A DNA stretch of 64,000 nt, from NCBI GenBank assembly GCA_019925105.1, contig JAHGAU010000008.1, forward strand, positions 682,001 through 746,000, in the 5' to 3' direction. A program made the position numbers and the translations under genes. The notes beneath the pieces are model-generated. The model was not told where the DNA came from. It saw nothing but the letters and a program-made list of their open reading frames with translations, and did not search any database. The stretch is from Niebla homalea. Its lineage: Eukaryota; Ascomycota; Lecanoromycetes; Lecanorales; Ramalinaceae. Below, one piece after another: positions 43,447 through 55,971 of this stretch (the stretch's first letter is position 1; each line of letters opens with the position of its first letter).

Positions 43447-45225
43447 ATGTCTGGAAGCTATCGACTTGGTATGTAGACCCACGTTCTTGTTGCAGTATTG
43501 ATTTCTCCTCTTCACTCTCATTCATGGCATCTTGATAGTCCAAAAATACTCCATTTTCCAAGCAAACAATGATTCAAAATTTCAACCATTCAAAAGCTAT
43601 CACCAGAGTGGTCCCATCCTGCTCAACATGCTATGCAATGATCGGGTCAATGTTAGCGTGACGTCTACTTGTCATCATCTTCGATGAAGATTAATTGCTG
43701 AGCGATTCCACCTAGAAATCTCCTCCACCAACCGAGCAGGTTGCCAAAACACCGAATGCAAAAATAAAGGCGACAAGATCTTGAAGGGCCAGCTAAGACT
43801 TGGTGTACTAATCACAATCCAAGACAAGCAGTCCATGAAATGGAAACACTGGTAACAATGGCAATGACCTTGCAGCAGTATCTGGACAGTAGGCTGATGA
43901 AATCGAACAGGGGTTGTGTGACGCCAAATGTAGTGAAGAATATCGAGGAGAAGATTGAGGGGAATCTAGACTATCTCGACGGCTATGACGAGCTGCCTGA
44001 GCCTGAGCAAGACAAAGTGAGATCGGCTCTAGACAAGGGCCACATTGCCGATGAAGATTGGAACGGCGTGAGTGTCACCTTCCCTAATCTTTTCCACCGG
44101 TAGTATGGGTGCTGAGCCATCCAAGGATCCTGAGATGAACCGTTCAGGCAAGAATGGATTCCGCTCTGCCGCCACTAAAAAGAGATTGAAGGAAGAGAAG
44201 GAGGTAAGTCTGAGCTTCTTATTAGGATACCAGGCCTGTACTCACTAATTCTTAGCGCGAAGCTGGGGAGGCTGAGGGGTCAGCGGAGGCTGCGGAGCCT
44301 GCAGAGGCAAGCTCCAGCCCTAGCAAGCTAGAGACCAAAAAACGTGGTCGAGGAAAGAGAGAAGCCGAAGCAAAGGACGAAGATGATGGAGCGCCGAGCA
44401 CAAAAAAATCAAAGACGGCGAACGGGAAAGCCGAGAAGGTCAAGAAGGAAGAGGAACAGGACGAGGACATGGCAGATGTTCAGACCAAGCCTAGAGGGAA
44501 GGGCAGGAAGGTAGCCAAAACGCCCAAATCAGAGCCGAGTGAGGATGAAGCTGCAGCCAATAAGAAGCCGAAGCCGAAGCCGAAGCAAAAGGGACGCCAG
44601 AAAGCTTCCAAGGTCAAGGCTGAAGACCCTGAGGATCTCGAGGAAAACTCAAAGCGCGGTGGTCGTAAGGCCAAATCCAAAGTGAAGGTGGAGGAGCCTG
44701 AGGGCGAGATCGAAGAACAGCCGAACCGAAGAGGCCGTAAGGCCAATCTCAAGATCAAGGGCGAGGAGCTTGAGGATGACATTGAGAAAGCTTCGAAGGG
44801 CAGTGATCGAAAGCGTAACTCCAAGGTCAAGGTGGTGGAGACTGAGGACGAGTTTGAGGAAGAGCCAAAACTTCAAAAACGATCACGCAAGACTAAGGTG
44901 AAAAAGGAGGACGAAGATGACAGGACAATGGCCGAAAACGCGGAGATGATGGTTGAAGATGAGCATCCTGCCATTGCCAATGGAGAAGAGACTCTACCTC
45001 AACCAAGTCCAGAGTCCGCCGAGGAAGATACGCCCAAGCCCAAGGGGCGTAAGAAAGCTTCTGGAGGAGCTCCGACGAGCGCCAGAACTAAGGCAGCTCC
45101 CTCGAGCGAGGTGAGCTTTGTACTTAGCCAATGTATCTGCTTCCGCTGACACCTGGCAGACTCCGAAGACGGTTCAGGAAGCGAAGAAGGCTACAAAGAA
45201 GACTGGCAAAAAAGCAGCGAAATGA
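43447..45225 (+). CDS. PARP-type zinc-finger protein with acidic/basic repeat tail
   Basis: Six exons (43447-43468, 43716-43851, 43911-44067, 44117-44203, 44256-45110, 45160-45225) give 440 residues. The N-terminal 100 residues are a complete zf-PARP domain: MSGSYRLEISSTNRAGCQNTEC, KILKGQLRLGV, KWKHWGCVTP and YDELPEPEQDKVRSAL. The zinc ligands are C-x4-C and H-x2-C. Such fingers recognise DNA breaks, but no PARP catalytic domain follows. The rest is Lys/Glu-rich with four 24-residue repeats and nuclear-localisation-like KRGRGKR and KKPKPKPKQK stretches. The protein is likely nuclear and chromatin- or DNA-break-associated (inference). Exon 1 is only 22 bp and intron 1 is 247 bp. The exon 4 acceptor (44116) was chosen because the nearer AG would leave a 36-bp intron and the wrong frame. 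Confidence 0.86.
44610..44894 (+). repeat. Four tandem coding repeats of 23-24 codons (about 72 bp)
   Basis: Within exon 5 of the zf-PARP gene the pattern K-V-K-x-E-(D/E)-x-E-(acidic)-x8-(G/D)RK-x-x-S repeats four times: KVKAEDPEDLEE, KVKVEEPEGEIEE, KIKGEELEDDIEK and KVKVVETEDEFEE mark the unit starts. It looks like an internally duplicated, diverged charged-helix segment. Confidence 0.75.
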
Positions 45226-45929
45226 GGAAGATGGATATTCTGGACGTGTAGATCTGACTTGCGCTCTATTGCATCAACATCGTGATAAAGCACAGTAAGG
45301 GTATGGATATTTTCCGGCGCCAAATTTGGGGCTAGCTGCAATGCTTGCTAGAAGAGCACGATCATTTGGGAAAGAGCTTCATTGTGAGCGTACCTTTTTT
45401 CCTGCATCGACGAAGAAGGAGCGCATCACCACCTCTTTTCGGGTATCTTGAGGGAGCATCTAGAGCTTTGTGATCATTTGACGGCCTCATGTTTGGCTGG
45501 GACTAGGTTTTGAAGGGTAAACGGCTGAAATGTGTGATAAAGCAAGCAGTCCTAGGTAGGTGTGTCTCATACAGCTTGCATGTCGGATCAAGACTCTCTT
45601 TGTAGAAACACAAAAGAGCTTTTGCAAATTAAGATTGCTGTGCGGTATTGAAGAGTGAATGTGGTCTTATGTGGTCACACCACACGCGCTAACGGTCCTA
45701 GATAATTTTTGTCTGAGGAATTTTTCCAAGGCCGTTAACTCAACTACAATCCAACACCTTCAACAGCTTCGACGAGAACAACATCCCCCGACAAATGTCA
45801 TAAAGGAAGTTCTGACTGGATCAGCATAGCTCGAGCAAGTAATCCTTGGGCCCAATACGCGTGGAACCAAGCGAGCTAATTCTCGCATATCAGCCAACCT
45901 GAGGCTGTCATTCTCTCATTGTCCTTAGT
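45226..45929. other. Intergenic region
   Basis: About 700 bp between two plus-strand genes. No gene or clear element is visible. Confidence 0.35.
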
Positions 45930-48900
45930 ATGGCCGCACCGACGAAAGACCTCGTGAATGTGAAGGCATTCCGACTGGAGCCTACAACTTTGGCTTCTCA
46001 ACTGCCTTCCACACTATGTATCGACTTTCTAAATGGATTCTGTCAAAGAGGAACATCCTGCACCTACAGCCACAGAATATGCGCTGTCGACTATAGTTGC
46101 GCTCCTCCACTAGTTGATGCACCTCTGAATGTCTTGACGCTCGCTGAACGATCACTTCCTTTGAGCGTAGCGCCGTTCGATGACGTTGACGGACCTGGCC
46201 ACCTTTCCGCCTATGGCCCGCGACAGTAAGCCCATCCTTCTCGAACCCCAATCTATTCACGACAATCTACCAGTGCTCGTTCTACTCCGAAGCCTATTTC
46301 TGACTCCGGAAGATCTTTACTCGCATGTGTGCTGACGAAGCGATATCTAGTGATAACGATCATGTTGACATCAACGACATTACCATACTACCGACTACCG
46401 ATGAAATCTTATCGCGCCGTCTGCCCTACATACCACAGAAAGCACTCGAATCAAAGCACCACTTGCCCTTGGGAAGAAAGCGGCATCTCGATATTCTGTT
46501 CCGTCAATTGCGATTTGATAGAGTCGAGGCATGGATTGACATATGCTACCATGCAAGTCAGACCCTCTACACCCACATTTCTCCTACAATGGAGTATGAT
46601 GAACGAATGACGACACCCCGCAGGGTCAAATATCATCTTTTCAGAGACGTCGCTTTTGAGGAGGTTTTGTTTCATGAGACGAAGGGTCTCTTGTTCCGTT
46701 TCAGCTTTGCCTGTCCCAAGGCCCTCAGAGGTATGCAGTAGCCACAAACGAAACGAGGAACAATCCTAGAACGATCCCTCTGCTGATGTGTTGAGTCACA
46801 GGCCGCAGATTGGAACCTACCAAAAACTTAGAAGATGGTATGCTTGTCGCTCTGATCGGACTGAGCGACACCGGCGACTTGTTCACCACCTTTCTTGAGG
46901 TCTTCCAGCGTCAAACTACAGGATCGATGTCACGGCGCACCGGTGATCAGTCGCGAGGTCCGTCTACCTTTGCTGATTCAATATGTACATTGCTGATCGA
47001 GCAAACAGCCGCCGCAATATTGAATCTGGCCGAGCCAGGAGATACAGATGCCAGTCGCAGATTGCTTTACCATAAAGGGGGCATACTCACAGGAAAATAC
47101 AGCCTTGCCGAGATACCTGGGACGCTCTATCCCAGCTTTAGCCACACTCTCAGACGTCTTCAAGACCAATTTGTCAGCGATGAGGATTTTGCCTTTCAGT
47201 CGTTGGTGGTATGTTCCGCCCTCTGCTGTAACTTCTCCCTCTCCTTTTAACGGAAGTCTTCTAATGGGAAAACTTCTGTTGCTACATCATGGGCTTCTGA
47301 TGGATGATGAAAAAAGGGCTGATCCGTCTGATACAAAGGCCCCTTCTACGCTCACCCTTACGCCTACTGTTTCTCCGCCTGCGTACACCGAGGACGACGA
47401 CTTCGAATATCGATTGGACTGTTTGAGTCCGCAAAATCATGTCACAAGGGGCGAGTCGTTCACGATCAAACCGCAAGACCTACTCTCAGATCCGCAGGGA
47501 ATGAGTAAGTCTATCAAAAAGGTGGGAGAATTGACCACGTTAGATCAGGGCCAAGCAACTGCTCTTTGCGAGAACTTGTGCAGAGGCCTGGCGTTCACCC
47601 AAGGGCCTCCAGGCACAGGTAAGACCTTTCTGGGGGTTGCTCTAGCCAAGGTTCTCTTAGCCTCGCGAGGCATCATCTCCCAGAAGCCAATACTTGTCGT
47701 CTGCCTGACCAATCATGCTCTTGATAGCTTCTTAGAAGACCTGCGTAATGCTGGCATTGACAGCTTTGCGCGACTTGGTGGTCAGAGCAAGGAGGCCTGG
47801 ATCCATAAGTATGAGTTGAAGAGTCTGATAGATAAGAAGAAGAAGTCTGCTGCTCAGAAGAGGGCTTTGAGACAAGCACATCTGCAATGTGAAGGTACGC
47901 GAGCTTGTCCCCAGTGTCTTTGCTCCAGGCTGACATGACAGGACTCTACACTGAGGGTGTGAGTTGGTGTGCATCACTCAATGGTGACTGCCTAAGTTGG
48001 CCTGCGGTCCAGCAGTATCTTCAAGATCACCCGACTATCCTCCGATGTTTCACGGACCTTGAATATGTTGGACAGGAACGATTGTCCGACATACGCCTCG
48101 CTCGAAAAGCTGGCGGCTTTGCTTATGAGTACTGGTGTTCAGGGGGAGATCTAAAGGATGTTGAGCTCTTACTCCAACACTTCAATGCTATGGCTGGCGA
48201 TTGCCATTGGATCGATCCGTCAGGTAGGGTCTTATTCTTTCCATCACACCACAGACTGTCTGCCTAAGAGCAAATTATCCCTTGCAGGGCAGTGCATATA
48301 GACCTGCTTCCCAGAAAACTGCTCTCTAGAGGTCAGCGAAATTGCTAACAATTAGCTGCATTGCTACAGAGGACGAGTATTGGCTCGTTCCCAATAGAGT
48401 CTCCCAAGATATCAGAGACAACATCAACGCACTGGACCGCGGATCCATGGATGTGTGGGCATTGTCCCTGAAGGAACGTGAGGATTTACTATGCCACTGG
48501 AAAGACGAGATCGATGCTCGGACCATCTTCGACAGTACAGCTGAGATGCATCGAAGGCATCAGGCTGCCATTGCCAGGAAGCGAGGCGTTTATGACGAAG
48601 CAGATCTCAACAAACTCGCTAACTGTGAGCTGGAAAACTATGATGGAAAACGAGCAAAGGCTAATCTGAAAATAGTGGACATCATTGGTATGACTACTAC
48701 TGTATGCGCTCGACAGTGGTCAGCTTTGAAGCAACTTGGGGCGCAGATAGTGATATGTGAGGTGAGTAAGATTGCGAGACTGCGTGAAGAGAGTTGCATT
48801 GACTCCCACAACAGGAGGCGGGCGAAGTCATGGAGGCTCAATTCCTGTGCGCACTATTCCCAACTCTTCAGCACGCAATCTCGATTGGAGATCCACAACA

Positions 48901-51900
48901 GCTCAGGTGAGAGATCCGTCGCTTTTGACGTAATGGACAGGAACTCATATCCATCAGGCCTCAAATTGATCAACTATCGCTGTCTATAGAGTCAGACATT
49001 GGTTCAGCCTACCGACTAGATGAATCATTGATGGAAAGACTCATGCTACCATGCAACGCAGGGATTGTACCCATCGCGGCATCTCGTTTGAACTTGCAGC
49101 GGCGTATGCATCCTCAGATTGCCAGCTTGATGAGAGCCACACTCTACCCTTATTTACAGGACCATGACTGTACAAAGCAACGATCACATGTGCCCGGAAT
49201 GGCCGACCGTGTCTGGTGGTTGAATCACCGAGAGCCCGAGGACCCTCCCAACCTGAGATCGAATACACCCAGTTCATTCAGTAACTCATTCGAAGTCGAA
49301 ATGATTGCTGGCCTTGTGGAGCATCTTGTGAACAGTAACGAATACGACTACCGAGACATCACTGTGCTCACACCGTATAACGGACAGCTCGCTGCGTTCA
49401 CCGAACGTTTCAAAAGCGTTTGCTCTCTCTGGCTGACCGATGACGACAGAGAAGCGCTTGTCCAGGACGGGTTCCTAGACGCAAACTACTTCTCTACAGG
49501 CGAAGATGTTGTGGCCGTCGGTGGCATGCTTAGATTGGCGACGATAGACAACTTCCAAGGAGAAGAATCCAAGGTCGTCTTCCTTAGCACGGTGAGGAGC
49601 AACAACGAAGACCGTACGTCCACTCTACATAGTGCTCAATCTCCAATGACTGGACATGTGGCTGACTGTGTGAATCTAGGAGTCGGGTTCTTGAAGACAA
49701 CCAATCGAATAAACGTTGCTTGCAGCCGGGCCAGAGATGGTTTTTACATCATTGGAAATGCCTCACTGATGGCTCAAGTACCCATGTGGCATCGGATCAT
49801 CGAGGAGATGAAATCCCATCACAAGATCGAACCATATTTCCGCGCCTGCTGCCCACGACACCGAACAAACATTACCCGCATAGCCAACCCAAACCAATGG
49901 CTCACGATGCCGCAATGTACGATCCCCTGCGGCTTCGTATTCCCTTGTCAGCACAAGTGTCGTATGACATGTCATGCGTCTACGATTCATGATCGTCAAG
50001 GATGTCTCGAGCCTTGCGAGAAGATCCATGAAGCTTGTGGCCACGCTTGTGAGAAAGCCTGTGGAAAGCCGTGCGGAGATTGCAAAGCCCCGGTATCTAC
50101 GGTCACATTGAGTTGCGGCCATGAAGCAAAAATGACTTGTTCCGACTTCAGAGAAGGCACGAGCGCGGAGAAAGTGTCGTGCGAAGTCATCATCGGATCG
50201 CGCGAGCTAGCTTGTGGTCACACTCAGAACGTCACTTGTACGGCCCAGAATGATCCAGGACCTTGCAACGAACAGTGCAATCAAGTACTCGAATGCGGGC
50301 ATCGATGCTTAGGGATTTGCGGCAACTGTCAAAGCGACGACAAACATCCCTCTTGCAAGTTGCCTTGCCAGAAAGAGATGAAATGCGGCCATCACTGTGG
50401 CTCTATATGTCATGGTGGGGAGTGTCCCTCCTGTCAGTTTCCTTGTGAGAAAGGATGTGTTCACAAGAGCTGTAAGAAAAGATGCAGCGACGATTGCGAT
50501 CCCTGCACAATACCTTGTGGCTGGAAATGCGATCATCAGGGATCATGCGGCACCGTATGCTGCCTGCCATGCAACAAGCCGCCGTGCAGCGAGCCGTGTG
50601 CCCGGATCTTGATGTGTGGTCATCTTTGCTCGGGCCTCTGCGGTGAAGCCTGTGGGTGTCTGGAATGTCTCACGGGCTCCTTCACGACCACGAACCACAT
50701 CTTCCTACCCTGTGGTCACAGCTTTGGCGTGGCTGTACTTGACCGCAAATTTGGCCTCGAAAGAGTATTTGACCTGGACAAGCGTGGACGAATTCTAGGC
50801 ACAAAGCAGGCAAAAGTCCGGGTCCCCGTACATTCACGGCTTGTGTGTCCAACCTGCGGCAGCAGATGCAAAGACATAAGGAGATACGCTTTACTGGAAC
50901 AAATGTGCAACCTCGAGGAGATCGTTGACCGGGTCCTTCACAAATTCAACCGAAAGACGCGCACTCTTCTCAAACGGATGTCCTACGTGAGAATCGAATT
51001 GGACCGAACATTCGATCGCTTTTGTAGCAATATCAGGCCAGGGCCCCTGGCTGCCAAAGACAACGAAGCCGTGGTACTGGAGCGCGGCAACGCAATGAGT
51101 GAAGTTGGAAACGACATACTCCTCTATAAAGGTTTGATGGGTCCTGTGTTAGAGGAGTCTTGCACTAATGCGATTGAATAGAGGAAGTCGTCAAGCCATT
51201 TGAAAAGGCAATGAACTCGCTCGTCACCTTCTGGAAGATTCCAGGAATTTCTGTCAATTTTCTATGGTCCACGAGCATTCGGCTGGAGAGCTTGCATTAC
51301 AGATGCAAATTGATCGCACTGGAGGAAAACATTCGCATGTCAAAGCACATTGGCATCCTGGCCGAACAATCACAGCACATGAATGTGCTCCACGAAGGTC
51401 TGCGACGAGTTCGGATCCCTCAAATTCTGGACGGCCTTGGGAATATGGATGCCGTGATCGATCAATGTCGCGAGCGCAAGTTGCGGCGACTCGAGGCTGA
51501 GCTGCGACTTTGCCGGGAATGGAGCCGCTTTGCACGCAGCACGATTGGCGACACCAAGGCACTTGTAACTTCAGAAATCGAGATTCGCCAAATTCACAAC
51601 TTTTGTGAACGATACTCGCAGGCAGCAGCTCATTTACTTCCCGCATGCAGAACCATGCGATCGGTGTTGTTAGGCTACCGTACGCAGAGTCATGGCTTGT
51701 ACAATAGAAGCACAACAGACGCATGGTGGACATGGGTGAGTGAATTACAGGCTTTGAGCTTGTATCCAATATCAATCTCAAGCAATAGCTGACGTAAGCC
51801 TATTTAGCCCGTTCATGAAGTTGGAGATCTGAAGCGGTGTGAGAATGGTCACTCGTTTTCGGCCACCACACAACCTCATTGCTTGGAATGCGGACAAGGG

Positions 51901-52206
51901 ATAAAGAGCCATCAAGCCCCAGCTCCTAGCGTGAAGCTATGCGTGAACGCGAAGCAATTCATGGACTTCACAAGCAGTAATTCTTCCGCTAGCGACGCTG
52001 AACGAACGACGACCGAACATTTGTGGGGCATCAAGCGGGAGGATAAGAATGACCTCAAGAGATTGAAGGACTGGGCAAACAAGGAAGTGGGGAAATTGAG
52101 CAGAGGGTACCAAACACTACCTACAGGATTGAAGAGTGGGAGCGAGCAGACTCGCGATCTTAGCGAATTGGTCAGCTGGATAAGCATGAAAGCGAAAGAA
52201 GTGTGA
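45930..52206 (+). CDS. NF-X1-type zinc-finger superfamily 1 helicase with CCCH finger (ZNFX1-like)
   Basis: Ten exons (45930-46225, 46351-46730, 46802-47208, 47339-47894, 47942-48223, 48370-48761, 48815-48906, 48958-51131, 51182-51735, 51808-52206) give about 1,843 residues. A CCCH finger (CIDFLNGFCQRGTSCTYSH, C-x7-C-x5-C-x3-H) opens the protein. The helicase core has Walker A QGPPGTGKT (about 450), ICEEAGEVMEA (motif II), SIGDPQQLRPQ (III), IDNFQGEESKVVFLSTVRS (V) and INVACSRARDGFYIIG (VI). A long run of NF-X1-type Cys/His units follows (for example CGHACEKACGKPC). Near the C terminus RCENGHSF...HCLECG resembles an RZ-type finger. Related proteins act in RNA surveillance and small-RNA or antiviral pathways. 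The exon 8 donor is a weak GTTTGA, and the 47209-47338 and 48224-48369 introns are the least certain. Confidence 0.88.
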
Positions 52207-52897
52207 AGCAGGAGTCAGGATGCAGCTTGTTGGCAGGACCAGAAGCAAGCGATCGACGATGATCCCTCGACGGATAGACACACCTCTTGTCTGCGACGCG
52301 TTCAAGACTCAAGTGCCCATAGGAAACAGCCGGCCGACAGCACGGGAGATGCATTGTTCGCGTTGACGCTTTCAGCTAAGACTTTCGCGTTCCTGGATGG
52401 AATCAACAATGATGGTCGACTTTACACTTTGAAGATCTCAGATCTGGTATCATAATGGCAAGGAATGGCCTGGTTAAAATCGTGCTTCTGCTTCGGATGG
52501 AGAGTCATGATGAAAATGTTGCATCATCACTTTGCTCACAGTTGACGCTAAGCCTGCTTTAGTGTGATTTAGCCAGGCACAAGCGATCTGACAGCAGCTC
52601 TAGCGTGATCAAAAGCCCGATATTGTGGGAATAGGTGGGATTTCAGGCGCGGTGATCGATGCGTTGAGGCTTAGACCGTGGGCCCATGAGGATCATGACG
52701 GTTTGCATTTCAGCATTTAGAGCCATCGATGTCATAGCACGGAGGGGCCGTGAGCTGTATAAGAACAGGGCTGTCCTCCTATGTCCATAAGATTGTGTTC
52801 CTCCTCCTTCACCTCTAAACACCTTTGACTATATCCACCTAACATTACACCTTCAGTTCCAAGCCTAGTCCAAGTATCAAGTACCCATTTCGCGATC
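52207..52897. other. Intergenic region
   Basis: About 690 bp between two plus-strand genes; it should include the promoter of the small CHZ-like gene. No TATA box or other gene stands out. Confidence 0.35.
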
Positions 52898-53273
52898 ATG
52901 TCTGCCGAAGCCGACCAAGAGGCACGAAATGAGTACATCCCTTCCGGGAAGACCGATGACTCCGACATCACTGTGGCCAAAGATGAAGTGCCTGTTGAAG
53001 AAGGAATAAACACAGCCACTGAAGACTCAGATGAGCAGTTGCGTATGTTCAGCAACTCTTCAAAAGCCTTCACTGTTTCGCTGCTCTTGTTATGCTGCGC
53101 GTTGCAGCTTCGTGACCAATGGACCCAGTACTGACTTTTCCGCAGAGAAGGACGACTCCGACGCCATTGACCAGAGCAACATTATTGGAGGCCGTACGCG
53201 AGGTGCAAAGCCAGATGGTGGCTATTCCGACCCCGATGAAGATGATCTGCCCATTCCCAAGGATCAACAGTGA
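52898..53273 (+). CDS. Small acidic protein with CHZ-like histone-chaperone motif
   Basis: Two exons (52898-53042 and 53146-53273) give 90 residues. The protein is strongly acidic (DDSDITVAKDEVPVEEG). Exon 2 carries IDQSNIIGGRTRGAKPDGGY, which resembles the CHZ motif (I-D-x-SNII-x-GRRTRG) through which Chz1-type chaperones contact H2A.Z-H2B. One Arg of the usual GRRTRG is missing. The size suits this family. The intron is 103 bp with a GTATGT donor. Identification is by motif only. It is expected to be nuclear. Confidence 0.7.
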
Positions 53274-53938
53274 TGGGTCACATGGAATACTTCAATGGGA
53301 TTGCCATACTACAGGGGGTTACAAAGATGAAAAGATTTGTTCCCAGATGGAGATACATGTAGATATCATCAGGCAATGCAAAATATGGAATCACAAAGCC
53401 TTTAATCCGTACTTTCATGGTCGCCTCAGTACTGCACCCCTATTATCCTAAGCGCTGGCCCCTTGCATGGCACCGAGGGCACCTGCATGACCCGCCCTAG
53501 ACTAGCTTCTCATGGCCTAGACTCTCCGTAGATCTATCAATAACCGCCCAATCCTGCAGTCGACCACATCTCTTCACAATCATCATGCTATTCAGGGATT
53601 CTTACTGGTTAGAAAGCAATCCCAACATGCTGACCATGATAATGGTGAACCAAAATGTTTAGGACTTTGCCGCTGACCAGTGTGTCTGTGTAGAAAAAGC
53701 CTTCTGGTGGGGTGACACGCCCTGCATGTTGTATGAAGATATGCAATCTTCGCACCTTGTGTGTCCTGCAATGCTGCCTATTGTCGTTATTCATTGCGTC
53801 TTTTCGTCCTCATTTCCTACCTTTTTTCCATGCTACTGTCCTTGCTTGTCGACGTCGCTGATACCTGTGCCGCAACGTTACTATAACAAAAGTGCTTAGA
53901 TAGCTAATTACAACTAATATCACGTCATCTTGGTCTAT
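53274..53938. other. Intergenic region
   Basis: About 665 bp between two plus-strand genes. A short open frame at 53609-53794 (minus) has no family signature. Confidence 0.35.
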
Positions 53939-55971
53939 ATGGGAGCAGAACAGACCCCACAGCTGCGGACAATGGCATCGTTGAAAAAGCAGTCGCCAGC
54001 CCGCAAGTTGAGCACCAAATACTCCACAAGACCGCCCAAAGGCCTCCCCGAATTCGAGCTGGTGAAACCATCAGAACCTGTGGCTGTTGCGGTGACGGAG
54101 ATACGACCATCTACAGGAGACTCGTCCCAGAAGACATCAGAAGAGCATATATCCACAGAGAGCCAGATTTCAGCAAGGCCTAGACGTCCTACAATTACCA
54201 TACCGACCAAGGCACTTGTAGCCAAACAGCAATCGACGATGAATAACCAGCCGCTCCCTCCACCCCCTTCGCAACCTCCTCCAAGCCAGATCAACGACCG
54301 ACCACCATCTCCAGCTGAGGTCGCCCTGCCGTGCTCGAAAACCAATACTCCAGATCTCGTGCAGGGCGATAACAGGGCGACTACAGCAGGACCACCCTCA
54401 GCTCAGACTCCAGTCATGCGATCAATGTTCCCCAGCTACAATACAACAGTGCCCCTCACACAACAGAATTACGCCCCGAACCCAGAGGCAGTCCCAGCTC
54501 TGACGCGAATGAGGGAGGTGACTGGACCTTCTTCTTACACGCCACCGCTACACCAGACATTGAGTAACACCAGCGTAGCACCACCAAGCCAGGCGCAAAT
54601 CAATAAAGAGTCGCCATTGAGAAGGTCCGAAAGCTTGAAGCGACCTGCTGTATATTCAACGCCAGAGCAACTGCTTGGCCTTTGGAACGTAGCCAACGGT
54701 CAAGCGCTTGACGATGAAGTCGAAAGGGGAACACTGGAGCTTAGCTGGTAAGCTCGATCCCATCACTTGCCCCTGTGTCCTCATCCCGGTCGCTAAATGT
54801 TGGTAACAGCGACGATCTGGCCCTGAACAAGGAGATCATAACCTTTTCATCTACCTCCCACTGCCTTTACGCTCTCTCAGCCGCCCAGCCTGATCAAATT
54901 TCCACAACTCGAATCCATCCTCAAGACAGTCGAACGAAGATCCCCATCTGCACCACTACTCTCAACCGACCATCCCGTCAAGATCCACTAATAGCATGCA
55001 TTTTCCCCAAGCTAGCAGGTCTCATGGCTTTGGACAGGTCCTCAACTGCAGCAGTCGAGCGAGGCCTAGATCGCCAAGCCAGCGCCCTCCTCCAAGCCGA
55101 CGCTATCAACAAAGCCCAGGAGAACGAAGGAAGCATGCTCCTCTGGGACTACGACAGCAACAGATACTGCATCATGCACCCCACCCTACTCGATAACTCC
55201 GCCACCACCATGAAGATCGACATCACCCCTACCCCCACTTCCCCAGAAACCATTACAATCTTCGCCCCTGAGACAGAGACACCCCTGATAGAACTCGAGA
55301 TGACCACCTTGGCGCTCCGAATCCATTGCTCAGTCATCGCCGCCCTTCCTAGCCTATACATTCTTGACACCTTAATGACGGCTCTCCTCATCCTACTCCT
55401 GCACCTCCACCGCTCCTGCGCCGATCCCGCGAACCGGCATTCCCCACAGCAACAGACAGCTCCCTCACAATCGCGAACATCCTACGACCTGGTAGACGAC
55501 CCGTCGAGCAGCCTCTACTTCCCACCACCTCCACCATCCCTCCACCCCCAAGCCTCCAAGCGTGACCTCCGCCGCCCGGGCTCCTCCTCCCGAGCCTCCG
55601 CTTTCCGCTCCGTCCGCTCCGTCAAGTCGCCCAGATCCCTCGCCCCGTCCCTGTCCACCACCCGCTACGGCGATGATCCCTACGATAAGGACATCGAGCT
55701 CGGCGAGCTGGACCCCCACACGGGCCTACCCTCGCCATCCGTTGCGCTGTCCAAGTCCAAGTCGAAGCCGAAGTCGAAGCCCAGCAATAAGAAGCAGAAG
55801 CCACCCAAGGGGCTGGTCGACGTCGATGATCCGGGCCTGCCCAAGGGGACGAGGGCGGTGCTGCGGTTCCTGTATTGGGGGTTCGAGGTGCTGTTCTGGG
55901 TGGTGGGGACCTTGATGCAGCTGGCCGCGGCGGCTGTCGTGGGTGCGGGCAAGCTTGTGACGAAATTGTAG
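53939..55971 (+). CDS. Unrecognised Pro/Ser-rich protein with C-terminal hydrophobic segments
   Basis: Two exons (53939-54747 and 54810-55971) join through a GTAAGC donor and give about 656 residues. The N-terminal 250 residues are Pro/Ser/Thr-rich and disordered. A folded middle region follows (FSSTSHCLYALS, ALDRSSTAAVERGLDRQASALLQADAI, GSMLLWDYDSNRYCIMHP). It is followed by a hydrophobic stretch (SLYILDTLMTALLILLLHLH), a basic Ser-rich linker with KSKSKPKSKPSNKK, and a final hydrophobic pair (FLYWGFEVLFWVVGTLMQLAAAAVVGAG). It is likely membrane-associated. The start could also be the later ATG at 53972 (MASLKKQ). I do not recognise the family, and no function is inferred. Confidence 0.78.

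Noticed and set aside
43246..43521. 91-codon minus-strand ORF
   Set aside because: It overlaps exon 1 of the zf-PARP gene in antisense and has no recognisable content.
44068..44103. 36-bp intron ending at GGTAG in the zf-PARP gene
   Set aside because: Too short for a fungal spliceosomal intron, and it leads into a stop. The 49-bp alternative ending at 44116 keeps frame.
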